64,000 nt of DNA. Source: a virus. Below the pieces are notes generated by a model that was given only the letters and a program-made list of their open reading frames with translations, was not told the DNA's origin and ran no database searches. Position 1 is the stretch's first letter, and each line of letters begins with the position of its first letter. Both the position numbers and the translations under genes were made by a program. Below are positions 42,102-54,802 of this stretch, piece by piece. Location of the stretch: IMG/VR virus record IMGVR_UViG_3300038361_000164, positions 1 to 64,000 of that record, one strand, 5' to 3'.

Positions 42102-45100
42102 TGCCACCTAATCCACAAGAAACATTAACCTATAAGGTACAGCTTGACACAAGTGATTTACCTGAACAGCTGCAAAGAGCCAGACAAGAAATTGACAGCG
42201 CTGTTGGTGCCGTTACAGGCTCTCAAGGTGGATTTAATCCAGGAGAACTGTTAGGTAACTTAAACTCTTCGTTAGGTAACGCTGCGTCTAGTGTTGGGCA
42301 AGTAATAGATCAAGCACAGCTTGGTTATGCTAAAGCCCGCGAAGATTTAGCTGGATTGGGATTTTTAAATCCAACCACTCCAGATTTTCAACTTTCCCCA
42401 AATTATCAACGTCATAACTTACCGACAAATACAGGAGCTGCACTTGCCGGCATGTTTGGTGCTGGATATGATCTATCTAATCCTCTTACAAGAATGGACT
42501 ACAGAAGACAATCTGCTAAACATTTCTCAGAGCAAATGGGAGAATCTGTTGCTAATAATCAATTTGGAATTTTGTCTGCAGCAATAGGTTTCGGAGTAGC
42601 GGGTCCGGCGGGATTACTAGCGGCGGGCGTAGGAATGGGGGCCGATGTACTCACTCAAATTCTTGCTAAGGATGCTATAGACAGTAAAGAATACGCTAGA
42701 GATTTAGCAGGATTTGCTACCGCAGGTGGATTTAGTTCAGATAGTTCTGCGTTTAGAGATTTGGCACTTGAAGTTGTTCAGGCACCAAGAAACTTTGACA
42801 ACTTAGCAACCGGCTATACAGGTGAAATGATGCAAGCCAACATAGGGGCTTTTGCTTCTGGAGGTGGATTTCAAGGAGTTGGTAGTGTGGAAGAAATGTC
42901 CACTAAAATAAGAAAGGTATTAGATACCACAAATCAAGTAGCCAAACAGCTTGGAATCTTCCAAGAAGAGGCCGCAAAGATAATGGGAGAGCTAGAACAA
43001 AAAGGAGTTAGCTCTTTAAATAACGTTACTAGCTTTACCGCAAATATGCAAGTAATGGGCGGGCTTGCTGGTATGACTGGTACAGAATTAATTGGTATGG
43101 GCATGCAAGGAATGCAGGCTGCGGCCGGTACTGGAATGGGAGCTGCTGCAGGCTTTAACATTGCAGCTGCCGCAACAGTGGAAGCTGGCATGCTAAGTAG
43201 AGGAAACGCGGCTCAGCGTAGTATGGTTTTTGACATGGGTGGCGTAACAAACACAGCTAATTTTCTTACAAACAATGCTTTAAATTATGGGGAATCTTCT
43301 GCAGGATTTCTTCAAGCAGCAAATATAGCAGGAGGCGGCTCATACACTGGAGATCTTAATCAACTATACACAAACGCAGCTTCTTATTTGGGCCAAGATC
43401 CACAGAATTATTATAAACTAAGTGCTAATCAGGGAAGTATTATTGGTGGTCTATCTCCCACAGAAATAGGCGGAGCAGATTATGATAAAGCTGTAAGTAT
43501 TGCAGACACACTTAGCCCAGGGCCTCATGATTCAGATACGATAGTTGGTATTTTAATGAGAAATTTGGGACATAGCGGTGCTGCTGCGAGACTTTTAGTG
43601 CAACAACAATCTTCTGGAGGAGGAGCGGCTCTGTTAGGACATATGAAAACAGCTAACTTAGCCTACCAAACACAAGCAGAGATGGAACCTGGAATAGTTG
43701 GATCAATTGGGGCAGGCATATCGTTAAGTGCAAATTATTTAACGAATCCATTCAGACAAATTGGCGGAGGGTTGTGAGAAGGCACTAGTTCTTTTATTTC
43801 AAATATTGCAGAAAAAACAGGAGACTTTTTTACAGGCAAAACTAGAGTCTCTGGAGAACTTACTAATCCAGAACAAAACGCCCGAATTTCAAAGCTAATT
43901 GATCAGGGTATTTCGGAATACGGCGGAGGATTAGATCGTTGAGAAAATTATGCAATGAACGCAGGACTGCGATCCAACAAAAACGCTCCAAAAATGTATA
44001 ATCAAGAATTATTCGAATCAAATGTTAGAGTAGGAAGGCGGCTTAGTGGGGCAGACAAACTTGATTTGTCCTCTGACGAATATACGAGCTCACTGCTAGA
44101 CTATGGTCGTAAAAGCATAAATTGAGACGAAATTATAAGTAATAAAGAATTCGAAACAGCTGAAGAATTATATGATACAGTTTCAGAGGGTAGGTATGGT
44201 GTATATTTTAGTGACTTAAATGATTATCAAGTAAAAATAATTGATTCGGAATTAAGAGGCAATACTTCTTTAAGTGAAAGATTGTATCGCATTAGCATTG
44301 AAAGTAACACATCTTTGATGGACCCTAGAAATGATTATATCTCGAAGAAATATATAGAAGACGGTATGCCAGCAATTAGCGTGAGTAAGGCAGATTTTGT
44401 TAAAGATAGGGATGCAAAATTTAAAAAATGAAGAGATTTCAATGGAAGAAGACTTTCTGGGGATTACACTGACGAAGTTAAAGGCGCTTATGCGGAAATA
44501 GCTAAGGGTTATGAAAAAGTAAGTGGCGAGCAAACATTTGATGAGTATGAAAAATGGATGATTCATATGTCAAAGAGATTTGCTGGAGGAGATCAGGAGT
44601 TTGTGTATGCACAAGCATTCGGGGCTCTTAGAAAGTCCTTAAATCGCTATGAACTGGACGATATGCCTGTAGATGCTGATTTTGAACAGGCAAATACTAT
44701 ATTACAAGAATCTGCTAAATTTATAGGCAGACATCTACCAGAATGGATGCACGGAGATAGATTAAAAATACTTATGAACGAAACAGCTCACGACATGCAA
44801 GCTTCTTTAGGTTCTGGAAAAGATCTTGTATATAAAACTTTAAGCTCTAAAGGACGCGCTAATTTCGCGGATATGTTCGACAATGAAGAAATGACTGTTG
44901 ACAATCTGTTCGATGAATACGCACTTATGGAAGAGCGTAAACGAAAGATCGTGAGAAACGCACTGTCAGAAACTTCCGAAGGCGTGGCACTTGCTAATAG
45001 TTTAGTAACATCTAATGATGACGGACAAGATTCTTTACGAGCATTACAAATTTTAGCTAGCGCTGTAGATATTGACGCTAGAGCATTGAGAACTATAAAA

Positions 45101-45106
45101 CAATAA
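42101..45106 (+). CDS. Tape measure protein (1001 aa, TGA=Trp)
   Basis: Begins MPPNPQETLTYKVQLDTSDLPEQLQRARQ, the N-terminal style of tape measure proteins, with Ala/Gly-rich hydrophobic stretches (AAIGFGVAGPAGLLAAG, about residues 160-180) of the kind that enter the host membrane. Four TGA=Trp codons (43775, 43940, 44123, 44429). It follows the frameshift chaperone, the canonical order. A length of 1001 residues suggests a tail around 150 nm by the usual per-residue rule (inference). No lysozyme motif identified. Confidence 0.75.
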
Positions 45107-45108
45107 CA

Positions 45109-47283
45109 ATGGACTTTAAAAAACCACTCATCAATGATTATACAGATTTTGAACTGTATTTAGAGGGAATAAAAATTCCCTTTAGTTCAGTAACTATACA
45201 TGAATCGGAATCGGCTCCTCCTAGTCTTTCTATAAGGCTTCCGGCTAAATCTGGGGCATTAAAAATATTAGCTAAAACAGTTGTACATTTATATGGTCCG
45301 GCGCCCAATCCTTTTACTGGAATTAAAGAAAAAATACTTTTATTTGAAGGAGAGGTAAGTGGATTTGGATACGATACAACTTCTAACAGTTCTTCTATTT
45401 CTTTGCGTTGTCAAAGTTTATTAGCTTCTATTTATAAAGCAAAAGCCTGACCAAACGATGCGATAGTGCTTAATTCTTTTAGAAGTGCGGCTGGAGACAC
45501 GCAAGCCTTTATTTTAAAAGATGTCGACACTGTGGCGGCACAGACCATTAATAAAAATGTCGATGAAACAAAAGCATTGGAAAATACTGTGTCAACCGTA
45601 ACGAACTCTGAAAATTTATCAAACTTGTTTGGATTTACTGATATGTTATTGAAACAGTTATCAGAAGACTCTCCCGCCGAAGCTGGAGATTTTCAACAAT
45701 TTCTTAATTCCATTTTTAAATATTTTGAATTACGAGATACTTCTTTTGGAGTAAATTCTCGTTCTTACAAACTTATGGATTCTGTTGTGGCATTTCCAAA
45801 TCCAAATCCGGCCAGTGCTTTTCAATTAAGTTTACTTAGAGAAATAGTAAATAGAAGCGATTTTGAACCAACGAATAGACAACTATATTTGATTCAAGGC
45901 ATAATGAAATTATTGACAACTATACATTATAAAGTAATTATGCCTTCTACGTTTACTAGCGTTCCACAATCTTTTTCTGACAATGGAGGAAAAATAGGTC
46001 CTCTTCGTATGTTGCTTTTACCAAAAATGGATAATGCTCCTCCAGCACTTTGTAATGTGTTTTTTGATGAGCAGATAAAAAGCGTAGGATATTCAAGAGA
46101 CATTGATAGAGAGCCAACACGTGTGATCGGTTCTATGGAATTTAATTTACCTGGGATAAACAAAGATGGAGGAAAAGAACAGTTATACTCTCCATATACA
46201 GTTATTCCTTCTGTAACTGCACTAGATGGGGGATATACTAATTACACAGCCGAAGAAATGTATAGAGGAATACATTCTGAAATACTACAAGTACCTGGAT
46301 ACTTTATTACTGCCTTGGAAAATGAATTAATAACAAAAGAAGATTTAAAACCAGGACAAGACACTTATAAGCTTATTACGGAATTTACCACTAGAGAATA
46401 TTTAAAACGTAGGTTTTCTGGTAGACAGCTTTCTGTATCTTGTGAGTGATCTCCATATCGAATGATAGGTTTTCCTGGAGTTGTGTTAACAAAAGATCTT
46501 TCTATAACTGCAATTATTTCTTCCATAACTACTACTATAGATTCTAAGGGATCTATTTCATCCTCTATTGCTTTCAATAATCCAAGACCAATATTTGATC
46601 AAGAAGAAAACAATTTATTTTTACAAAAAGGTGCTGGGGACGAACTTATAAACCATTATAGTGTAGATTCATATTCTGGACTAGATGGTGTTTTATACAA
46701 TCCAGATCTTTATAGATTTGATAAGATTGGTATGGATATTTATGCTTATGCTTTGCTTGGTCAGGGCTGTAAAAGAGAAGAATTTTTAACTTTTAAAGAT
46801 TCTCTTCTAAAAACTCACCCAGCTTTAACAAATTTATCAAGCGATAAAGCCCGTCGATTGGATCAGTCAATTCTTAATCTCATACGAAATCAAGAAACTG
46901 AAGCTTTTCAGCTTTCAAATACCGCAACGATCGGACATGAGTATAATTATTTAATCTATAAATCTATTCATAAACTAAGAATTTTAAATAAACAATCTGA
47001 TATACAAAGAACACAGTTGTTGGTTAACTGGAGAAATTTACTTACTAAAAAAGAATATGAAAATTATTTATCCATAACTGGTACTATCTCTGATTACAAA
47101 AAACCTTCGGAGATATTTACCAATACTGAAGATGTTCAAAAGGCAATCCAAAGTGACATAGATAAAGAATCTCTTGATACAGATATTTTTAAACCGTATA
47201 ATTTAACTAGATACCTTCACGTCAAAGAGGCGATGAAGGGTTTCATAGCAGAACAAAACACTAAATCTATAGGAGTAATTTAA
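45109..47283 (+). CDS. Baseplate hub-like protein (724 aa, TGA=Trp)
   Basis: The N-terminus (DYTDFELYLEGIKIPFSSVTIHESESAPPSLSIRL, about residues 9-43) resembles the first domain of hub proteins of the gp27/gpD/VgrG type, with EGEVSGFGYDTTSNSSSISLRCQS after it. In-frame TGA at 45448 (AKAWPND) and 46447 (CEWSPYR). It follows the tape measure by 2 nt and precedes other baseplate genes. TAATG overlap to the next gene. The gene is longer than T4 gp27 (391 aa); the extra C-terminal 400 residues are of unknown use. Confidence 0.6.
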
Positions 47284-48443
47284 TGATAGATTTTTCATAT
47301 CCAACTTCTAATAGTTCCACCTCTCCGAGTGCTAAGGCTGAACATATAAAAAACGGCGGCTCCATGACTAATGATTTTCCAGATGTAGATTATACTTTAA
47401 GATTGTTAGGAAATACTAATCTTCCAGAATTAAAACCAAAAACAGGACCTTCGGATTTAGAGGAAATTATTAACGATAGTACAGAAGCTGGGGCCACTAT
47501 TATGGTGTTGGGCGATTCTGGGGAAATTACACATAGAACTAATAAATTTTATTTAACAGGTTTTAACTATTCCTTCAAAGAAAAGGCACAGGTTACAGAA
47601 ACTTTAAATGCACCGGTTCTTTCTTTCTTCGATGACAGTGTAAAAATCTATAATTTTCAAGGAAGTGTAGTAGACTACGCAAGTCAAGATGCTTTCTTTC
47701 CTGGTAAATATTATCATGCAAGTAGTTTAACAAAACTATACAACGATGTAATACGTGGTACAAAACTTGTACAAAATAAACGAATTGCAATCATGAGAAT
47801 TGCTAATCATTTAATATATGGTTATCCTTTAAATTTTCAATTACAGCACAACGCTAGTAGAGATAAATTGGCAAGCTTTTCTATGGCTTGAGTAGTCGCA
47901 ACACATACCTTAAGTTTGGCAGGTGTGGTGACTGAAAAAGACTTAGAAAGCATGTACATACCTGCATTATCAGACGATCCAATTATTACAAAATACTTTA
48001 GAAGCATGAACGAGGTAATAGAGTCTATTGATAATTTATTAAACTTTAGTAAATGAAATGAATCTTTAGCGTATTTAGGTAGATTAAGTACCGTAAGCCC
48101 AAGTCAACTACAGTTGGAATTATCGTCTGAAGTGACTACCTTTGTTCCTAGTGATATAGAAATTAAAATAGAAACAGCAAGGCAAGTGATTGGCAGTAGA
48201 ATTGGAATAGCCCCAGATTCAGATGGTACAGAGATTTCCCCTGTAATTTATAAATATTTCACAGGTGGTACTTCTGATTTAGATAGTTTTTTTGGAGATA
48301 TGAGCACTAGGTGGGAACAGTATACTACTAACGCTAGTTCTATTGCAAGTGATGAAGCCTTTTCAAAATTTCAAGGACAAACTGTTTTGCTTGAAAACAT
48401 TAGAATAGAATTAGAAATCATTAAAAGACAATATCAGGTGTAA
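47283..48443 (+). CDS. Baseplate-region structural protein (386 aa, TGA=Trp)
   Basis: Starts MIDFSYPTSNSSTSPS and ends IKRQYQV. TGA=Trp at 47889 (SMAWVVA) and 48054 (FSKWNES). No family recognised. The central region (TEAGATIMVLGDSGEITHRTNKFYLTGFNYSF) is beta-rich and may be a LysM-free hub accessory. Overlaps its neighbours by one base, so it is tightly coupled in the baseplate operon. Confidence 0.55.
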
Positions 48444-48445
48444 CT

Positions 48446-49168
48446 ATGGGTAGAAAAGAGCAAGAATTAAGATTATTTGAACTATATAGAGATGGGGACC
48501 AGGAAGCAAAAAAGGAACTTTTAAGTTCTTTGAAGCCACTAATAAGAAGTCAGGCGCAGAGATTTGCTGGATCAGGATTGCCTCAAGTAGCTGTTGAATT
48601 AGAAGGAGTAAGACTGGCCTCAGAGGCAATAGACACTTACAATCCTAAACAGTTTAACACTCAATTAAATACGCATGTAGTTAATCGTTTAAAAAAACTA
48701 AGCAGATTTGTGACTAACTATCAAAACATAGGACACATCCCTGAACCACGAGCTTTAATGATTGGAAAATATCATAATATATTTGAAAACTTAGAAGCTG
48801 ACAAAGGTCGAGAACCTACACAAGCAGAGCTCTCTGATGCCCTTCATGTTAGTATTGCTGAGATAGAGCGTTTGCAATCAGAACTTCGAAAAGATTTATC
48901 AATGACTGTCGAGGATGATTCTGATGCTGGAGGTTTCTACTTCTATTCAGATACTACTACAGCAGACCCAAAACTATTACAGGCTTTAGAATTTGTTTAT
49001 TTTGATGCAGATAATATTGATAAAAAAATATTAGAATATACGTTTGGAATGGGAAACACTCCAAAACTATTATCTGGACAAATTATATCAAAACTAAGAA
49101 TAAGTGGAAATGAGCTGAGAACTAGAAAAGCGGCCTTAGGAAAAGAAATTAAACAACTAATAAAATAA
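48446..49168 (+). CDS. Sigma-70-like protein inside the tail operon
   Basis: 240 residues. LFELYRDGDQEAKKELLSSLKPLIRSQAQRFA and ASEAIDTYNPKQFNTQLNTHVVNRLKKLSRFV parallel sigma region 2; a region 3-like segment REPTQAELSDALHVSIAEIERLQSEL follows; DKKILEYTFGMG and LRISGNELRTRKAALG parallel region 4. Genes of this kind sit among tail genes in some large phages, possibly with both virion and transcription roles. No TGA codons although its neighbours have them. ATG follows the previous stop by 3 nt. Core-binding residues are weaker than in the 9797-10609 sigma. Confidence 0.7.
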   Translation: MGRKEQELRLFELYRDGDQEAKKELLSSLKPLIRSQAQRFAGSGLPQVAVELEGVRLASEAIDTYNPKQFNTQLNTHVVNRLKKLSRFVTNYQNIGHIPEPRALMIGKYHNIFENLEADKGREPTQAELSDALHVSIAEIERLQSELRKDLSMTVEDDSDAGGFYFYSDTTTADPKLLQALEFVYFDADNIDKKILEYTFGMGNTPKLLSGQIISKLRISGNELRTRKAALGKEIKQLIK

Positions 49169-51240
49169 TGCCTACCTTAGATCAAACATATACTACCGTA
49201 AAAACAGCACTTGGTTTAACCTCTGAAAGTTCGTGTGAATATTCAGAAATATTACAATCTATACGAGAACAAACCAAAGATCTAGCAGATGAAACAAAAG
49301 AAGCTGTAGACCTTATTTCAGCCAAATCTATGGGAAATTTTCTTGGCGTATTTGGCGTACTAATGAGTGATTTGTTTTCAGGAGCCGGCAACGCAATGGT
49401 AGAACTTACTGTTGATAAAATGTTATTTGAAAATGTTCTATCCGCCACCGTGGCAGCAGTTACTATGGCAATTACAGCTATACCTAGTTTCGAGATCATC
49501 TTAATTTATTTAGCTGCAAAACAACTAAGTGTTTCTTTAACACAGCGTATACAATTATCAGAAATTTTAGTTCGAGAGTTGGGATATTTACTGGCATTTA
49601 TGGATGCTTTAGGAGATTTATTTGATTCAGATTTTAGAGATATTGCTTTTCCTGAAATAACTAAAAGTCTGGGACATGTTAAAACAGCAAGTAGATTAGT
49701 AGCTTCTGAATATATAAAAACAGTTTCTAATGATACCACTGAAAAGCTGTCTTTAAATGTTTCTAATCTAGACATAGCGAAGAATGAAATAAATTTAGCA
49801 ATTGATGACCTTACTGGTGGAAATTATTCAGTATTTTCCAACGAGTTAGTTAAAATTCACAATGAGTATGGTTTAGAGATTCCAACTATTACTAACAGCT
49901 TGGCCACGAGTTCTAACTTTTTTGAAGGCTTGTCCGATTATATGACTGGATTAAAAACAGCGATTAAAGATAAATATTACGGAGACAATTTTAAAGAAAA
50001 TAGACAAACAATTGTGACGGGGCTATTGCGTAAAGTATTTAATGTGTTCCCAGAATTTATTAGACTTGTTTTATTAAAGGAAATTGTTTCAGAATCTACG
50101 GATATTTTAATTAAAAAATTCCCAGTATGGCTTTCTTTAAATGCATCGAATAGGGAGGAGATCAATAAAAGACTCAAAATACCAGACACAATTATTGATA
50201 ATATCTTTCCAGAAATTAGAACAAAAAATGTAGATCCATTCTTTACTGATAACAAAACTAAAGATTTAACTTGGTTAGTATTAATGATGGCTGGGAAAAC
50301 AGCAGAGGCGGCACTATTGCTATTTCCTACTAATTGGGAATTTTTAAACGCAGCAGCCGGCATTGGGAGATCGATTCTTTGACCTGCACACCTTAACTTA
50401 TTAAAAGTAAAAAACACGATGCAGACTTTTATCGCTACGGAAGAGGATAAAAGCTTTTTAGATATTCAAGGTCACAAAGTTTCTTGAAACACAGACTTAG
50501 TAGGTGCTAGAAATTTATTAAATCTTATTATAGGCGATCAACAGCTTTCTGTTACTATTGGTGGAACAGCTTACGAGTTTAATCCAACCGCAACTTTGTC
50601 AAGTTTTAGTCAAGCCACTCTTGCTTTGGATTCTTTGGAGAGCTATATTGTAGAAAAACACACAGCTCCAAAAGAGCCTGGTGATACAGCGTTTGAGTTA
50701 GCCCAACGTTTTTTAGGTCCTCTATCTTTTGATGTTGTAATACTTCTCACTCAATCACCATATTTCACAGCGGGAGTTCAATCTATACGAGTTGCTCTTA
50801 ACGAGCAGATAACTAAAGATGCCGAAGAACTTGTTTTGGCTAATAACTTAATACACAAAATAGAAGCTATTGCTTCGTTTCCAGCTTTGCGAAGAATTTT
50901 AGAAGAATTGTTGGAAGGGTTAGGAGATAAACTAAACATAGCTAATATTAATGAAACGCTAAAAAAGGGAGACTTATCTGGATTGGTTGACGTATTGGAC
51001 GACACTGCCAGAGCAACAGAAGGTATTGGTTTTATCAAATGTTTATCAGAAAAAGAAGGAGTGAATATCGCTTTTTTAGAGAATTGAGGAAAATTTTTTG
51101 GAATTAGCTTGGAAAAGGGCTATGGAATAGATAAATTAAAGGAATGGGTTTCTTATAAAGATAAAAGTTTAGCTGCGTTAAGTGATAAGTATCAAGTATT
51201 ACAATCAGCTGAAAAACAAGTAGAGGAGTTAATGGCATAA
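49168..51240 (+). CDS. Large baseplate-region protein (690 aa, TGA=Trp)
   Basis: Starts MPTLDQTYTTVKTALG with a stop-start overlap and ends VEELMA. In-frame TGA at 50380 (ILWPAH), 50485 (VSWNTD) and 51085 (ENWGKF). An N-terminal hydrophobic stretch (LSATVAAVTMAITAIPSFEIILIYLAA, about residues 90-117) is unusual for a structural protein and could be membrane-facing. Otherwise helical. No family recognised. Confidence 0.6.
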
Positions 51241-51686
51241 TGGCCGGATTACGAGATATAAAATTAATTAAAAATCTTGCGGGATCAGATTACTTACAGT
51301 ACACATTAGATGGTGCTGGGGAACTGGCCAGTGGCACCACTTTGCTCAAACAGCGTTTAGCTAAAATGATGCTCACAAAAAGAGGATCTAACTTCTTTGA
51401 CAGTAGTTACGGCAGTGAAATCGCTAGCTTTTTTGGAACTACAACACATCCTGGCCAAGTTGATGCTTTAAAGGAAATGTTTCCAGTTTATTTAGTAAAA
51501 CTAGTAGAAGATGTAAAGCTTCAACAAGAAAAAATGGAAATTGATGGAATTGTATTAGAGCCGGAAGAAACCGTAGTCGATATTACATTAGATAATATTA
51601 TTTTCGATGCCGTTGTCGGTGGTTGAATTATTAGTTTGTCCATTATTACCGCGACAAACAGCACTGTCGCAATTACATTGCCATAG
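51240..51686 (+). CDS. gp25-like baseplate wedge protein (148 aa, TGA=Trp)
   Basis: Starts MAGLRDIKLIKNL; LAKMMLTKRGSNFFDSSYGSEI (about 39-60) matches the T4 gp25/GPW lysozyme-like wedge family. TGA=Trp at 51624 (VGGWIISL) extends the protein by 20 residues to TAG 51686. Precedes the gpJ-type baseplate gene, the usual order for contractile tails. Starts within the stop of the previous gene. Confidence 0.75.
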
Positions 51687-51694
51687 GAGTATTT

Positions 51695-54600
51695 ATGAAT
51701 CAAATAGAAATTGTTAATTTAATAAAAGAAAAATTAAAAGAACAAAACATTAATGTTAGTGATGGAAGTGTAATTTCTGACATATTAGTTAATCCAATAA
51801 GCCACGCTTTAGCGGATTATCAAGTAGAGCACGATGCGATTATCGCAAGACAAACTGTTAGCGATTTATCTCTGTTATCAGAAGGAGAGCTGGACGCTGT
51901 TGCTGCTAACTTTATGGTTTATAGAACAGCCGGAACCAAGTCCTATGGATACGTAAAAGCATCCTTTACTGCTCCACGTCCATTTAAATTATCTAAGGGT
52001 ACAATTTTAGTAAGTAGTGGTGGAGTAGAATTCGAAACTCTAAGTGATTTTTATATCTCCCAAGTTCAGATGCAACTAAACAGCAGCGAATATCCTTTAT
52101 ATGATACTGGAAACTTATTAATCCAAGCCAAGGAGGCCGGTCTAAATGACGTTGAGGTTGGAACTCTTTTCACTATTAGAGGAGCCTCACAAAGTTCTCC
52201 TGTAAAGATTGTCAATGTTGCCAGTTTTATTGGAGGTTCTTTACGAGAGGATAACGAAACATTTTTTAACAGAATAAGAAACACTGTTTTAAACTATTCA
52301 TTAGCATCACCAGATGCTATCAAAAACGGCATACAGGATTTAATTGATTCTGTTATAGACGTAGAGGTAGTGGGTGCTGGGCATGATCGCATGATCCGAG
52401 ATTTAACCACTAGTTATACTCAATTTACAACTTATAGATCTGAAGATTTTTTACACACATATTCCGGAATGCATACTGGAAAATACGATAAAAAGCACAC
52501 AGCATTCTTAGGCTACTTTACAGATTCAGATGAGTCAGATACTGTCTCTAGTCCAGATCCTGGAGCATGATCTCAGGAATTTTCAAATGCCATGTATGAG
52601 GGAATGTATTTACTTGCAGACACTGATTATATTGAATCATCATTAGAATTTTATGTGAGAGAACTTTTTGATTATAGTGCGGCCGAAGATCCACTGGCTA
52701 TTATGATGATATCTGGTATGTGACAATTTCATGATGGGGTGCGGCTAGACCAAAATCCGCAATATGTGGATGAATTTGGTATAGACATCGCTAACAACCG
52801 ATTACGACTTGGAAAAGTAATTGACGAAAGTAGTATAACTGAAGAAATATCTATTGTTTTAAGCGAATTAACAAGTATTTATGAATTAATAAATTCCGGT
52901 AATCCGACAGAACAAGATTTAGGGAATGAACAATTGGGAGTTTTACTTAATAACACTTATTTTAATAATGTGTCTCCTATTTTCCACAAACAATTAGATC
53001 AGCATACTGGCATTGAAATTAATTTAACAATGGCTACAACAGATAATACTGATGATGGTGAAATGTGTTATATAACAGTATTGAGAAATTCTGTAGTTTA
53101 TAAACCACATGATGGGTATGGTCTTGCTTGGAGAAAACAACCAGCTTATTTAGTTAGAATTAATGGTTATTTAATAGACTCCGGAGCAACTTATCCTGGT
53201 GCATCTAATCAGCTTTTATTAGATACCGCACAATTTGTAGAAGAGTATCAAACAGATTTTGATGACAGTTGGTTTGGTGTAGGTTTGCCGAAAGCTTACT
53301 GAAAATACAATGTTTACTTAGTAGATAATGATATTTTACAAGATGAGGTTTGAGTAGGTAGAGATCAGCTTTGAGACCAAACAGGTGGAACTAACCAGTT
53401 TCTACAAGCTGCAAAAGTTTGGATTGTTCCAGATGTAACTTATGGATTTAAATTAAAAGTCTTTCCAAAACTTGGTTTCCAAGGTTGGATTTGGGATAAC
53501 GATTCCGGCAGTTATGATGTTACCGCTTCTTTAGTTATAGATAGGGGTACTACCTATCCTCCTTATATTCCTGTATCTGGAGATGCTATAACGAGTGATA
53601 CCGGAACAGGTGTAATTACTAGTTATAAAAATCATTTTGGAGTGGCAGTAGCTGAAACGCGAAACAATGAATGATATTTAGATAACTTAACTATCAGTTC
53701 TTTTGAAGAATCTTTTTCCATGCACTTATTTAAAATGTATTTAGCTGGGCAGTACTTCACTCCAGGCTCTTCTGCTGTTTTAAATTACTACGGAATAGGA
53801 TATGATCCTGTACAATACGCTCTCAATGGTGAAGGCCATAGCAAAGTAAGAGCTCTAGTTTATAATCAAACTACAGCCGCTTGGGAAAATATTGGAACCA
53901 ATACCTATACAATTGACAATATAGGAAGCAACACTGCTTTAGCTAAGCTTACTAAAACTGTCACAGGTTTGAGTGATTATTTAGATGCTGATAATTACAT
54001 TTATATTGCGGCAGCGGCCATAAACAGTGGTTCTGCTTTTCCTAATGACACAGAACATAGTTTACGTACTTACTATGTCGAAGTAAATAACGGATCCGAA
54101 CTAGCTATGCATAGAGGAAACGCTTGAGATATTTACGTACACGATCCACTAAGTATTGTGGAAGGCTCTGTGGTAGGATCTGTTACAGGAAATACCTTAA
54201 ACTTACAGGCACTTACGGGAACCCATAACCACATTCAAACCATTACAAGTGTGAGAGAATTTATTTCTCAAGTAGAGTTTGATGCCAGTTCTTATGTTGT
54301 TACAAATAATAATACAGGTGCTACCTTTTCAAAAAATGCAAACTATACATTAACATTTGATTTAGATGACATGACTGGAACTCTTATAGAAGTAAGTTAT
54401 AGATATCTTGGAAGTGGAGATGTCATAGATACATACATTAACGATGTAAGTAGAAGATACCCATCGGCAGACCAATTAGTAAAAGTAATGCCTCCTACTA
54501 TAATTCAAGTTACAAAACTAGAGTTTTCAGGATCTTTGAGTGTTGGAGAAGCAACTGATGTAGTTGCGAGCTATTTTAATGCACTAACAGCCCTTACTTT

Positions 54601-54802
54601 CGACAAGTCGGATTTGATAAGTTACCTGTATGATAATGGAGCTACCTATGTAAATGTAGACATGGACATTAATGCTATTGAGTATGATCCGGTGTTTGTA
54701 AAAACAACTGTAAGAGTTGCCTCTACTTATACAATTCCTATTGCGAATGTGAGCAGATTTTATACACATGTAAACTATTTAACAGGTATCTCTAAAGTAT
54801 AA
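51695..54802 (+). CDS. Baseplate J/gp6-like wedge protein (1035 aa, TGA=Trp)
   Basis: Starts with AGGAGT upstream. The first 290 residues match the baseplate J/gp47 pattern (DILVNPISHALADYQVEHDAII, YRTAGTKSYGYVKASF, GGSLREDNETFFNRI), the wedge component that joins the gp25-like protein. Seven TGA=Trp codons are located (52568, 52721, 53300, 53351, 53372, 53672, 54125). The C-terminal 600 residues are beta-rich and longer than in small phages. Without recoding this would appear as four or more broken genes. Confidence 0.85.
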
